From CAZWCX01 sp964632945 (GTDB taxonomy: Bacteria > Planctomycetota > MHYJ01 > WSZJ01 > CAZWCX01), in contig CAZWCX010000002.1 of the NCBI GenBank assembly GCA_964632945.1, forward strand, positions 90,664 through 154,663: DNA of 64,000 nucleotides. Reading direction: 5' to 3'. Positions 50,247 through 58,654 of this stretch are shown piece after piece. The notes under the pieces are model-generated. The model saw nothing but the letters and a program-made list of their open reading frames with translations, was not told the origin of the DNA and did not search any database. A program made the translations under genes and the position numbers. Position 1 is the stretch's first letter; every line of letters starts with the position of its first letter.

Positions 50247-51758
50247 ATGTCGTCCCCGAAGGAGGCGGAGCTGCGTCTCGAGTGGATTCCGCTCGAACGC
50301 ATCACCCGTCACGCATTCCAACCGCGCAAGGCCGCCGACCGGGAAGAGATGCTCCACCTGATGACCTCCATTGACGCGGTGGGGGTGCTCCATCCGGTCC
50401 TGGTGCGCCCGCTCGATGGCGGCGACTACGAGTTGGTTTCGGGCTGGCGCCGATTGCAGGCCTGTCGGAAGCTCGGACATGAGCGGATTCCTGCGGTCGT
50501 GCGCCGGATGAACGACACCGAGGCGCTGCAGGCCGCGGTTTTCGCCAACACGGCGGGGGTGGATCTGCACCTCATGGAGAAGTGCGAGTCGATCTCGTAC
50601 GTCTCGAAGGTGATGCCGGACGAGCCTCCCCAGGAACTGGCGCAGTGGTTCGGCGTGTCGGATGAGTTTCTCGCGGTGGCGCGAAAGCTGGTGACTCTCC
50701 AGCCGGTGTTGAGAGAGTCGCTGCTTGGCGGGGTTCTGAATCCGGCCCAGGCGATCGAGTTGAATCGGATCACGGACACGAAGCTCCTGGTGGCCGCCGC
50801 CGGTCGGGTGGCGCGGGACCAGATGACTCCCGCCCAGACGTCGCTGTTCGTCGAGGAAGTCCTGCGCACGCGGAAGGTCGAGGGCGCGGAGGAAGAGGAG
50901 GAGGGCGGCGAGGAGATCGCGCCGGTTCGAATCGTGGAACGGCTCTACCAGCAGCTGGTCACGCCGGGAAGAATCGACGCCGAATCGCTGCGCAAGCTGC
51001 TGCGCGTCCTGCTGCAGGACATGGAAAAGCCGGCGGAGGAGTACCTGGATTTCGCGTACGACCCGGCCGAATCGTTCTACCTCTGGGAGCACGTTCTCCA
51101 CGTCGCGCGGCTGGCCATGCTCCTCGGCCGGGTTCGCGAGCTCGAGCCGAACGAGGTGGCCATGCTCGGAGTGTGCGGTCTGCTCCACGATGCGGGGATG
51201 ATCATGATCTCGCGGAAGGTCCTGGCGAAGACGGACCCGCTCGACGACGAAGAGCGGGCGCTGATTCGCAAACATGCGGAGGGCGGCGCCCGGCTGCTCG
51301 AGCAGTGCGGGCTGCGCGACGACTCGGTGCTCACGGTGGTGCGCCAGCATCACGAGCGTGGTGACGGGAGCGGATACCCGCTCGGGCTGAAACAGGATCG
51401 GACGCATCTCTTCTCCCGGATCGTCCAGGTGGCGGACGTTTACGAGGCGATGGTTTCCCCGCGCGTCTACAAACTCCCGGTCAAGGCCCGCGAAGCGGTG
51501 CGCGAGCTTCAGAAGCTGGCCGCCGCGGGAGCGCTCGATGCCGAGACCGTGGCGGCGTTCGTCCAGGGACTGGGTCACTATCCCCCGGGGACCCGCGTGC
51601 GGCTCTCGAACGGGGAGACCGGCGTGGTCATTCGGGCCCACGCGGATGCGCCCGACCGGCCGGTCGTGCGGCTTCTCTCTCCCGACGGCCAGGAGGGGGA
51701 ACGGGTGCGCACGGAGCTCGACCTGCGGGATTCCCCGGGCGTGTCGATCACGGGATAG
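50247..51758 (+). CDS. ParB N-terminal domain fused to an HD-GYP-type domain
   Basis: A 503-residue fusion. Residues 10-100 are a ParB N-domain (IPLERITRHAFQPRKAADRE; ELVSGWRRLQACRKLGHERI). The second nucleotide-binding box typical of ParB CTPases (ENxxR) is not recognisable. About 110-205 is helical, like the KorB/HTH part. A Glu-rich linker (213-223) leads to an HD domain (His314-Asp315 in GLLHDAGM) with HHERGDGSGYPLGL (368-381), the HD-GYP signature of cyclic-di-GMP phosphodiesterases. The C-terminal 60 residues form a beta-rich domain. The start has no clear ribosome site. Confidence 0.85.
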   Translation: MSSPKEAELRLEWIPLERITRHAFQPRKAADREEMLHLMTSIDAVGVLHPVLVRPLDGGDYELVSGWRRLQACRKLGHERIPAVVRRMNDTEALQAAVFANTAGVDLHLMEKCESISYVSKVMPDEPPQELAQWFGVSDEFLAVARKLVTLQPVLRESLLGGVLNPAQAIELNRITDTKLLVAAAGRVARDQMTPAQTSLFVEEVLRTRKVEGAEEEEEGGEEIAPVRIVERLYQQLVTPGRIDAESLRKLLRVLLQDMEKPAEEYLDFAYDPAESFYLWEHVLHVARLAMLLGRVRELEPNEVAMLGVCGLLHDAGMIMISRKVLAKTDPLDDEERALIRKHAEGGARLLEQCGLRDDSVLTVVRQHHERGDGSGYPLGLKQDRTHLFSRIVQVADVYEAMVSPRVYKLPVKAREAVRELQKLAAAGALDAETVAAFVQGLGHYPPGTRVRLSNGETGVVIRAHADAPDRPVVRLLSPDGQEGERVRTELDLRDSPGVSITG

Positions 51759-51843
51759 CCTGCGCGCACCGCTCGTGCGACGAGCCGCGCTCCGTTCCTC
51801 CCGTCCGACTCCGCGCCTCCGAATCCGAGGTGGCCGCGCGTGC

Positions 51844-51872
51844 TTGACCGTTCTTCGCGGGCGTGCTATGGT
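51844..51872 (+). promoter_or_regulatory. Promoter of the zinc-ribbon membrane protein gene
   Basis: TTGACC (51844-51849), 17-base spacer, TATGGT (51867-51872). Leader about 30 bases with GGGAGGGA. Confidence 0.6.
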
Positions 51873-51907
51873 AGGCGGAATCGAGAACGTCGGGGGGAGG
51901 GAACTCC

Positions 51908-52807
51908 ATGGCCGAGTTCCCCGTGACCTGCTCGTGCGGCACGGAATTCATCGCGGATGACGATGGGGCGGCGGAGATCCAGTGCCCGGCGTGCGGCAAT
52001 CGTCTTCGCCTTCTGCCCGAACCCGACCTCCCCGTGGGGCCCAGGACAGGCCCATTCTTTCGCTGCCCCAACTGCAACCGGCCCGTCGAGCACGAGAGGA
52101 TCTATTCATGCCCGCGGTGTGGTGCCGACCTGCGACCCGGCGGACAGCCTGGAGAGGTGGACGACACGTTCCATCGACTCGCGCTGCGCGCGCCGGAAAC
52201 GCCCCCGCCGCCCTTCTATGGCCGTCTGTTCTGGATCCTGTTCCGGCCGACGGCCTTCTTCCATCACATTCGATTCGAAGAGGGCTTCCATTCGTCGGGG
52301 CTGTTCTTTCTCTCCCTCTGGATCGCCGTGACGCCGCTGATCGGGATCACGATTCACACGGAGTGGACGCGGCGGAGCCTGATGTCCGCACAGCGGGTGG
52401 CGGAAAGCGTGGGGATGGCGGTCCTGGAGACCGCCGCCGTCGCGATCCCCTTTCTGCTGTTCTGCACGGTCCTTTGGGCGGCCCTGGCGCATGTGATCGG
52501 CCAGAAGGTGAAGTACGAGAGCGACGTCGGCGCGATGATGCGGGTGGCGTGCTACGCCTCCGCGCCGATCGCGGTCGGCGTGATCGCCGGCTGCGTGCTC
52601 CTGCTCGTTCAGGTGCAGATTTCCCCCTTCCTGCTGGCGATGCCGTTCCTCGTCTGGATGGTCCTGCTGCAGGTGATCGGCGTGGGGGGGGCGACCCGCG
52701 TGACGCCGGAAACGGCTTGGATGATCGCCTTCACTCCGACCGCGGTGGTCGGAACGGTCGCGGCGATGGCCGTGACGAAGATCTTTCCCGCGTTGCTGGC
52801 CCCCTGA
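51908..52807 (+). CDS. Zinc-ribbon Yip1-like membrane protein
   Basis: A 299-residue protein. The N-terminal 80 residues hold two zinc ribbons (CSCGTEF...CPACGNR and CPNCNRP...CPRCGAD). From about residue 125 there are about five membrane segments (LFFLSLWIAVTPLIGI; FLLFCTVLWAALAHVIG; PIAVGVIAGCVLLLVQV; LAMPFLVWMVLLQVIGVG; TPTAVVGTVAAMAV), the arrangement of Yip1-domain proteins. Function unknown. The ATG has a strong GGGAGG upstream. Confidence 0.75.
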   Translation: MAEFPVTCSCGTEFIADDDGAAEIQCPACGNRLRLLPEPDLPVGPRTGPFFRCPNCNRPVEHERIYSCPRCGADLRPGGQPGEVDDTFHRLALRAPETPPPPFYGRLFWILFRPTAFFHHIRFEEGFHSSGLFFLSLWIAVTPLIGITIHTEWTRRSLMSAQRVAESVGMAVLETAAVAIPFLLFCTVLWAALAHVIGQKVKYESDVGAMMRVACYASAPIAVGVIAGCVLLLVQVQISPFLLAMPFLVWMVLLQVIGVGGATRVTPETAWMIAFTPTAVVGTVAAMAVTKIFPALLAP

Positions 52808-52876
52808 CGGTAGCGGTTTCCGGGGCGCGTTCCTGAGCTTTTCCCCTCTTCTTTCCACGGACGGACCCAACGATCC

Positions 52877-54472
52877 ATGGACAAGAACCAACGGTTGAAG
52901 CAGATCGCCCGCGCGCGTGACTACGAGCTCGAGGAGGCCGATGCGGTTGCGCTCCTCGAGCGTGAATTGCGCAACGGGGACGCGGACGTGCGGAGCGCCG
53001 CGGCGGCCGCCGTGTGCGACTACTATCACGTCCCGGCGCTGGTCCAGGCCTGCCTCGACCTCGCCCGCGGAGACGGCCACGGCGGGGTGCGGCAGCGCGC
53101 GATCCAGTCGTTGGGTTGGATCCTGGAAGACGGGGCGCTGGGAGGGTTGGAGGAATCGGAAGAACGGGTCGAGGATCTGGATGAACTCGACCGCGCCACG
53201 TATGAGGCGGTCAAGCAGTTGCTGTTCGACCTGGCCCGCGCGGGCGTCGGCGACGACAGCGTCGCCCCCTGCGCGGTGGAAGCGCTCGGTTGGCTGGGCG
53301 GGCAACCGGAGGTGGTGGCGCTCCTGGAGTCGGTCTATCTCCGCGCGGATCCGCGGATGAAGGCGAGCGCGATGATCGCCGCCGGACGCGCGGGCCTTCA
53401 GGAAGGATGGGAGGCCCGCATCCTCGAGCACCTGAAGGAGCGCGGGGGGCCGCTGGTGGCGGCCGCGCTTCAGGCGGCGGGGAATCTCGGGCTGCGCAAG
53501 GCCGCCGCCCGCGTGCAGGAACTTTGTCAGAGCGCGGACCCGGAAGTGCGGAACGCGGCCATTCTCGCCGTGCCCGCCGTCCTGCCGTGCGCGCGCGCGA
53601 ACCGGCTGCTGAAGTCGCTGCGGCGTCACAAGGATCCCGACACCCGGCGCATGGTCCGTACCGCCGGGGAAATCCTCGAGGAGGAGTCGCTCTACTCCGA
53701 GGGGGAGGATGAATCGACCGATGCCGAGGCCGTCGCCGAAGAGGCGGCGGATGATGCCGCGGCGGAGGCCAAAGCCCCGGATGTCGAGCGCGCCTCCATC
53801 GTCGGCGAATTCATCGAGTCGTCCGCCTTCCGCGCGGCCGCGCCCGATCGGAAGGCCTGGCTCCCCACGCTCGCCAATCACTTCTTTTCGTTCCTGCAAG
53901 TGCACCAGGGAACCGACCCGGAGGAGTTCGAGCCGTCCGACCTGCAGGATTTTCTGCTCGAGTTCCTGCCCGTCAACTTGGACCTGCCGCCCGCGGCGGC
54001 GGCGGTCGCTCCGGACGGCCTGGCCGTGCTGGTCCGGTTCATGGTGGAAACCCGTCGGTTTGCCGACGCCGAACCGTACTGCGAGGCCCTGGCGGAGGCG
54101 CGGGAAGACTACCTGATCTCGATCGGCGACCCGCGCGCGATCCTGGGCGCTCCCGGCCGGCGGGGTGGGGACGACCGCGAGGGAGATTGGGACGGACCGC
54201 CGCCCGGTTTGGATGAGAGCGGAATGGCGGATGAAGCGGCCGACGCCGGGCGCAACGCTCCCGCGGGAGCGGTCAAGGCCCACGCGCACCGGATCGACGG
54301 CGGCAAGCGCCGCTCCTCCCCGGGCACTCGGGAGAGATCGGGCGGCGGCGCGGCAGCGGGCGCGGACGGCAATCGCGGGCCGTCGCCCGGTCGTCCGGAC
54401 AAATGTCCGTGCGGCAGCGGCAAGACGCACGGTGACTGCTGCGGGGCCACCCGGCGGCGGAAGAAGGGATGA
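52877..54472 (+). CDS. HEAT-repeat protein with C-terminal SEC-C zinc motif
   Basis: A 531-residue soluble protein. Residues 20-270 are HEAT-like repeats (DADVRSAAAAAVCDYYHVPA; RMKASAMIAAGRAGLQEGWE; DPEVRNAAILAVPAVLPCAR). A strongly acidic Ala/Glu segment (about 275-300) follows, then a helical domain (about 310-410), a Gly/Arg-rich disordered stretch and a terminal SEC-C motif CPCGSGKTHGDCCG with four metal-binding Cys/His. SEC-C motifs usually mediate protein binding, e.g. to SecB. Possibly a chaperone adaptor; 70 bases after the previous gene and convergent to the next. Confidence 0.8.
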   Translation: MDKNQRLKQIARARDYELEEADAVALLERELRNGDADVRSAAAAAVCDYYHVPALVQACLDLARGDGHGGVRQRAIQSLGWILEDGALGGLEESEERVEDLDELDRATYEAVKQLLFDLARAGVGDDSVAPCAVEALGWLGGQPEVVALLESVYLRADPRMKASAMIAAGRAGLQEGWEARILEHLKERGGPLVAAALQAAGNLGLRKAAARVQELCQSADPEVRNAAILAVPAVLPCARANRLLKSLRRHKDPDTRRMVRTAGEILEEESLYSEGEDESTDAEAVAEEAADDAAAEAKAPDVERASIVGEFIESSAFRAAAPDRKAWLPTLANHFFSFLQVHQGTDPEEFEPSDLQDFLLEFLPVNLDLPPAAAAVAPDGLAVLVRFMVETRRFADAEPYCEALAEAREDYLISIGDPRAILGAPGRRGGDDREGDWDGPPPGLDESGMADEAADAGRNAPAGAVKAHAHRIDGGKRRSSPGTRERSGGGAAAGADGNRGPSPGRPDKCPCGSGKTHGDCCGATRRRKKG

Positions 54473-54549
54473 TCGTGCCACGGCCCCGACGCTCCGTCCG
54501 CTCCGGCGACCCACCTTCCGCAACGAATTGCCCCTCGACCGTACCGGGG

Positions 54550-57500
54550 TCAGCGCTTCCGATCCCAGGGAAGTTCCGACCAGCGCGGATCCTCGCGCAG
54601 CCCCTGTAGGTCTGGATCGCGTTCGGCCGCTCCTCGGTCGCCCATTCCAAGGCGAATGGCCTCCCGCAGGTGCGTGAACGCGCCGTCAATCGTCCGGTCT
54701 CCTCCGGAGTCGTCGGCTCCTCCCGCCAGAGCCAGGCAGCAGGCATACGAGTAGTGCGCGATCCGAACGACGCCGACGGCGCCTGGAGGTATTTCCTCAC
54801 CCCCTTCGCCCACCCTGAACCCCGCAGCCCGCATTTCCTGGAAGCCGCGGTGGAACGTCTCCGCGGCGTGAGGATAGTCCCCCGACCGAACGGCACGCTC
54901 CCCCTCCCACAACGACCGCAGCCAGTTCGGCCACCCCCGTTGTGCCGCTCGCGCGCGCCGGACCCGATCGATGTCTTCCAGCAGGGTCCCATGGGTCGTG
55001 CCCCCGGCCTCGAGCGCGCGTGCATAGGCCTCCTCCGCCCCCGCCGAGTCCATCCTGGTCTCGAGCACCCTTCCCAGCATCGCCCATGCGACCCAGAGGC
55101 AGGGAAGATCGCTTGCCGCGAGTCGGAAATCGTCCTCCGCGGCGCGCAGGAATCGTCGCTGGGTGGACGAATCCGATCCGGGGGCCAAGACCCTGCGATA
55201 GTGGATGCGGCCTCGAAGGTATCGGGCCTCGGCGTCATGGGGATTGCGGGCGAGAATCGGGTCCATGCACTCGAGGGCCCGCATGAGGTGAGCGGTTCCG
55301 TTGGCGCCGAGATCCCGCTCGGACAGGTAGAGCCCCTCCAGGCTCCGGGCCAGGGCCTTTGCCGGAAGCGGGTGTTGGGGAGAGAGTTCCCGGGCGCGCT
55401 CAGCCGCAAACGACGCCCACAAGAAAGAGATCCGCGAGTCCATTCCGCGGGCATGGGCGAGCATCGCCAATCCGTGCCAGGCATGAGAGAGGCCGCCCCA
55501 TCCCATGATGGAGTTGGGACGCAGGGACACCGAGCGGGCGAAGGAATGCAGCGCGCGAACGAACGACGCTCCGGCATCGGCCCCATCGGGAGACGCTGCA
55601 GATCCGAGTCCGACCCAGGCGGAACCGGCCGCGGCAAGAGCCGCGACGCTCGCTGGGCGGCGGACCAACGCCGTTTCGGCGTGGTGAAGGGCCAACCGGT
55701 AGGTCTCGCTGGTCGGTTCTCCCGCCGTGTTCAGCGTTCCCGCGAGGTTGACCAGGATCGTTGCAAGGGATTCCCGGTCCGCGGCATCGCGCGGGGAATA
55801 GCCCGACGCTTGTTCGAGCAACGATCGTACCTCGTTCCGAAAGCCCAAGATCTCCCCCTCCTTCAGGTTCTCGCGCTTGGCCAGCGCCGTTGACCGCAAG
55901 GTCAGAAGGGGAAGTATCAAGAGCTCCGGAGCTCCGCCGTGCGCAAGGATCTCATCCGCGCCCTGACGAATTCGGACCTCGATCCCGGAGGTACTCTCCC
56001 CGCGTTCCACGAGCAGTTGCACTTGACCGAGGAGCGTCTCGATTCGAGTGAGAAGAAACGGGATCCTCCACCCGGGTGCGCGCGTGGCGAGGATTTCGAG
56101 CTGCGTCGCGGCTCTCTCCAGGATGTCGACGGCCTCCTGGGTCTGGAACGGGAGTCGATTGGCGAGCGCCATGAGGACGTGGACGAGAGTCTCCCTGACC
56201 TCGAGCGAGTGGGGGTGCGCGGCCAGGATCTCTTCGCACGCCTGGAGGGACCTGCGTCCATGAGCGAGCGCGCTCTCCAGGTCGCCCCGGGCTGCGAGCA
56301 TGCGAACCATGTCCAGTCGCGCCAGGATCGCCTGGTCATTCCGTTGCGGTGGGTGCTTTGCGAAGATGCGGTGGGCCAGGGCTTCGGCAACGGCGATCTC
56401 CCGGGTCGCCTCCCCGCGGTCGAGCGCGACCTGCTCTGCGTGCAGCATCCGGAGCTGGAATGCGGCGGATTCGATGGCGGGATTGTCCCGGCAAAGGGCA
56501 ATTGCCCGGTCGAGGTCGGAAGACGCCTGCTCCCATTGCGCATCGAACTCCGCGGGAGTTTCGCCCTCGCGGAGCCGTGAGGCCGCGCGTCCCCGAACGC
56601 GCGCACGAGTGAGCCACCACGAGGCCATGTGCGGATTGGTCTGCAGGGCGTCGGCGAGCGTCCGAAGCAGAGTCTCTTCTCCCGACTCGGTGTTCCCCCC
56701 GGTGGCTTCCCGCACCGCGATCAGGACCGTCCAGGCATACTCTTGATTGCGATCGGATTCCAGTCCGCGCGTCAGGAGTGCATCGGCTTCGGCGTAGTCG
56801 CCCCGGGCATAGGCCAGGATTCCGAGGCCGCACGACTCCGCACCCCTCGGGAGTTCGGAGATCACTCCGGCTTCAATCAACTCTCGTGCGCGGAGAAGAT
56901 CCGACTCGGCGGATTCGCGCAACCGAAGAAGGTCCGGTTGGTAGCCGGCAAGATCCGCATGGGATGGCTGGTCTCCCCACCCCGAAGTCGGATGGATGAC
57001 GGTCTTTGCGGCCTGCCAGGAGACCTGGGCTTGGAACAGTCCATCGAGGAACAAACCGAAGCGTGCGAGTCCGCGACGATAGAGCAGCGAGGGATCGTCG
57101 GGGGCTCCTGCGAGGGCTCGCGACAGGTCCGCATCCGCGCTCTCCCACTGACCGAGAATGACGGCGAGGTATCCGCGGAGTGCGCAGGCGGCGTAGGATC
57201 CGGGATGGTGCGTCAATCTGGAATCCAGCCGTTCGCGGAGTCGGGCGAATTCCCGAATACTCTCTTCCGAGCCGGATCGGCGCCATTCGGCGAGCGTGCG
57301 CTCGATGTGGACAGTGTGGGAGCGGAGGAATGCCTGCTCATCGGCAGCCCGTGCTCCAAGCTTCCACCACGCCGCCGCCACGATCGTCCCGGTGATGCCG
57401 AGGACGAGGAGGACGGCCCGGACTACTTCCCGTTTGCGGCGAATCCAGCGACCGAAGCGACCGGGGAGGGAAGGAGCCCGGGCCTCCACGCTACGGCCGG

Positions 57501-58641
57501 CGAGCAGGTGACGCAGGTCCCGTGCGAGGTCGGCGGCCGATCGGTAGCGGGATGCCGGCTCTTTCGATAGGCATTGGAGGCAGATGCGCTCGAGGTCGGG
57601 CGGAATGCCGGGTCGAATTCGGGAAGGCGGGGTGACGTCGTGATTCACCACGCGATTGAGGAGATCGCGAATGTTGTCGCCGCAGTGGGGAGGTTGGCCG
57701 GTGAGGAGGTCGTAGAGTATGGCGCCCAGCCCGTAGATGTCCGTATGGGGGCCGACCTCGGCGTTGTGGCCGTCCGCCTGTTCGGGCGCCATGTAGGCGG
57801 GCGTCCCGAGCAGACTTCCGGAAGCCGTGATCCGTGAGCCGGCCTCCGCGTCGAGGTCGAGGGCCAGACCGAAGTCGCCGACACGGGCGCGACCCTCCCG
57901 GTCGACGAACACATTCGAAGGTTTGAGGTCACGGTGGATCACCCCGTGGCTGTGGCAGTGGGCGATTGCTTCCGCCGCCTCGCAAACCAGAGTGGCTGCG
58001 CGGGTCGGTTCGAGGGGGATCGGAGGATCCGTCGCCACGGGTCGCAGGTGGTGCGCCAGGGATGCGCCCTCCACCAGTTCCATGACGAGATAGAGCCGCC
58101 CGGAGTCTTCGCCGGCCTCGTACACGGGCACCAGGCCGGCGTGCTTGAGTCGCGCGCACGCGCGAGCCTCGAGGTGAAACCGGCGCGTGACCTGGGGCGA
58201 CGTGAAGACTCCGGTCTCGCGGAGGAGCTTGACGGCGACGTCCCGTCCGAGAGCCGGGTCGTGGGCGCGGTAGACGGATCCCATGCCACCGCGACCGATT
58301 TCCTCACGCAAGAGGAAGCGGCCGATCCGCACGGGAGCATCGTCCGGCGGGTGTGGGGGGGCGGCAGCGTCGGCGATCGATGCCGCCGCGGCGGGAGCCA
58401 CCGGCTGGATCGGCGCCGGACCCTGGAGTGTGCCCGCGCTGGGAGGGGGGGCGACGACGCCGGCGGCCACCAGTTCCCCGAACTCGACCAATCCCTGGGC
58501 CAGGAGTTCGTCGATCAGCGTGTCTTCCCCCGCTTGCTCCCCGCAGACGCTGCGGCACTGCTCCACCTGCTGGGGGGTGACGATTCCCCGATCGAGGAGG
58601 AGACGTAGGGAGCCGGAGGAGCGGGACACGGGAGGCCTCAT
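54550..58641 (-). CDS. Membrane Ser/Thr protein kinase with TPR-like C-terminal region
   Basis: A 1363-residue Hanks-type kinase. The N-terminal helical piece (LRLLLDRGIVTPQQVEQCRS; ELLAQGLVEFGELVAAG) resembles the small MshEN-like head seen on kinases of this type. The kinase domain spans about 108-375: GRGGMG loop, VAVKLL, HRDLKPSNVFV, DFGLALDL, LLGTPAYMAPEQ. A membrane helix follows near 403-420. The rest is TPR/helical solenoid. Start at MRPPVSRSSG (58641), 13 bases after the regulator stop; in-frame ATGs at 58668 and 58689 are alternatives. Probably cotranscribed with the sigma54 regulator. Confidence 0.87.
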   Translation of the reverse strand: MRPPVSRSSGSLRLLLDRGIVTPQQVEQCRSVCGEQAGEDTLIDELLAQGLVEFGELVAAGVVAPPPSAGTLQGPAPIQPVAPAAAASIADAAAPPHPPDDAPVRIGRFLLREEIGRGGMGSVYRAHDPALGRDVAVKLLRETGVFTSPQVTRRFHLEARACARLKHAGLVPVYEAGEDSGRLYLVMELVEGASLAHHLRPVATDPPIPLEPTRAATLVCEAAEAIAHCHSHGVIHRDLKPSNVFVDREGRARVGDFGLALDLDAEAGSRITASGSLLGTPAYMAPEQADGHNAEVGPHTDIYGLGAILYDLLTGQPPHCGDNIRDLLNRVVNHDVTPPSRIRPGIPPDLERICLQCLSKEPASRYRSAADLARDLRHLLAGRSVEARAPSLPGRFGRWIRRKREVVRAVLLVLGITGTIVAAAWWKLGARAADEQAFLRSHTVHIERTLAEWRRSGSEESIREFARLRERLDSRLTHHPGSYAACALRGYLAVILGQWESADADLSRALAGAPDDPSLLYRRGLARFGLFLDGLFQAQVSWQAAKTVIHPTSGWGDQPSHADLAGYQPDLLRLRESAESDLLRARELIEAGVISELPRGAESCGLGILAYARGDYAEADALLTRGLESDRNQEYAWTVLIAVREATGGNTESGEETLLRTLADALQTNPHMASWWLTRARVRGRAASRLREGETPAEFDAQWEQASSDLDRAIALCRDNPAIESAAFQLRMLHAEQVALDRGEATREIAVAEALAHRIFAKHPPQRNDQAILARLDMVRMLAARGDLESALAHGRRSLQACEEILAAHPHSLEVRETLVHVLMALANRLPFQTQEAVDILERAATQLEILATRAPGWRIPFLLTRIETLLGQVQLLVERGESTSGIEVRIRQGADEILAHGGAPELLILPLLTLRSTALAKRENLKEGEILGFRNEVRSLLEQASGYSPRDAADRESLATILVNLAGTLNTAGEPTSETYRLALHHAETALVRRPASVAALAAAGSAWVGLGSAASPDGADAGASFVRALHSFARSVSLRPNSIMGWGGLSHAWHGLAMLAHARGMDSRISFLWASFAAERARELSPQHPLPAKALARSLEGLYLSERDLGANGTAHLMRALECMDPILARNPHDAEARYLRGRIHYRRVLAPGSDSSTQRRFLRAAEDDFRLAASDLPCLWVAWAMLGRVLETRMDSAGAEEAYARALEAGGTTHGTLLEDIDRVRRARAAQRGWPNWLRSLWEGERAVRSGDYPHAAETFHRGFQEMRAAGFRVGEGGEEIPPGAVGVVRIAHYSYACCLALAGGADDSGGDRTIDGAFTHLREAIRLGMGDRGAAERDPDLQGLREDPRWSELPWDRKR

Positions 58642-58654
58642 TTTCGGAATCGGC

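Noticed and set aside
52106..54523. An 805-codon minus-strand frame
   Set aside because: Antisense to the zinc-ribbon and HEAT/SEC-C genes; Arg/Gly/His-rich shadow.
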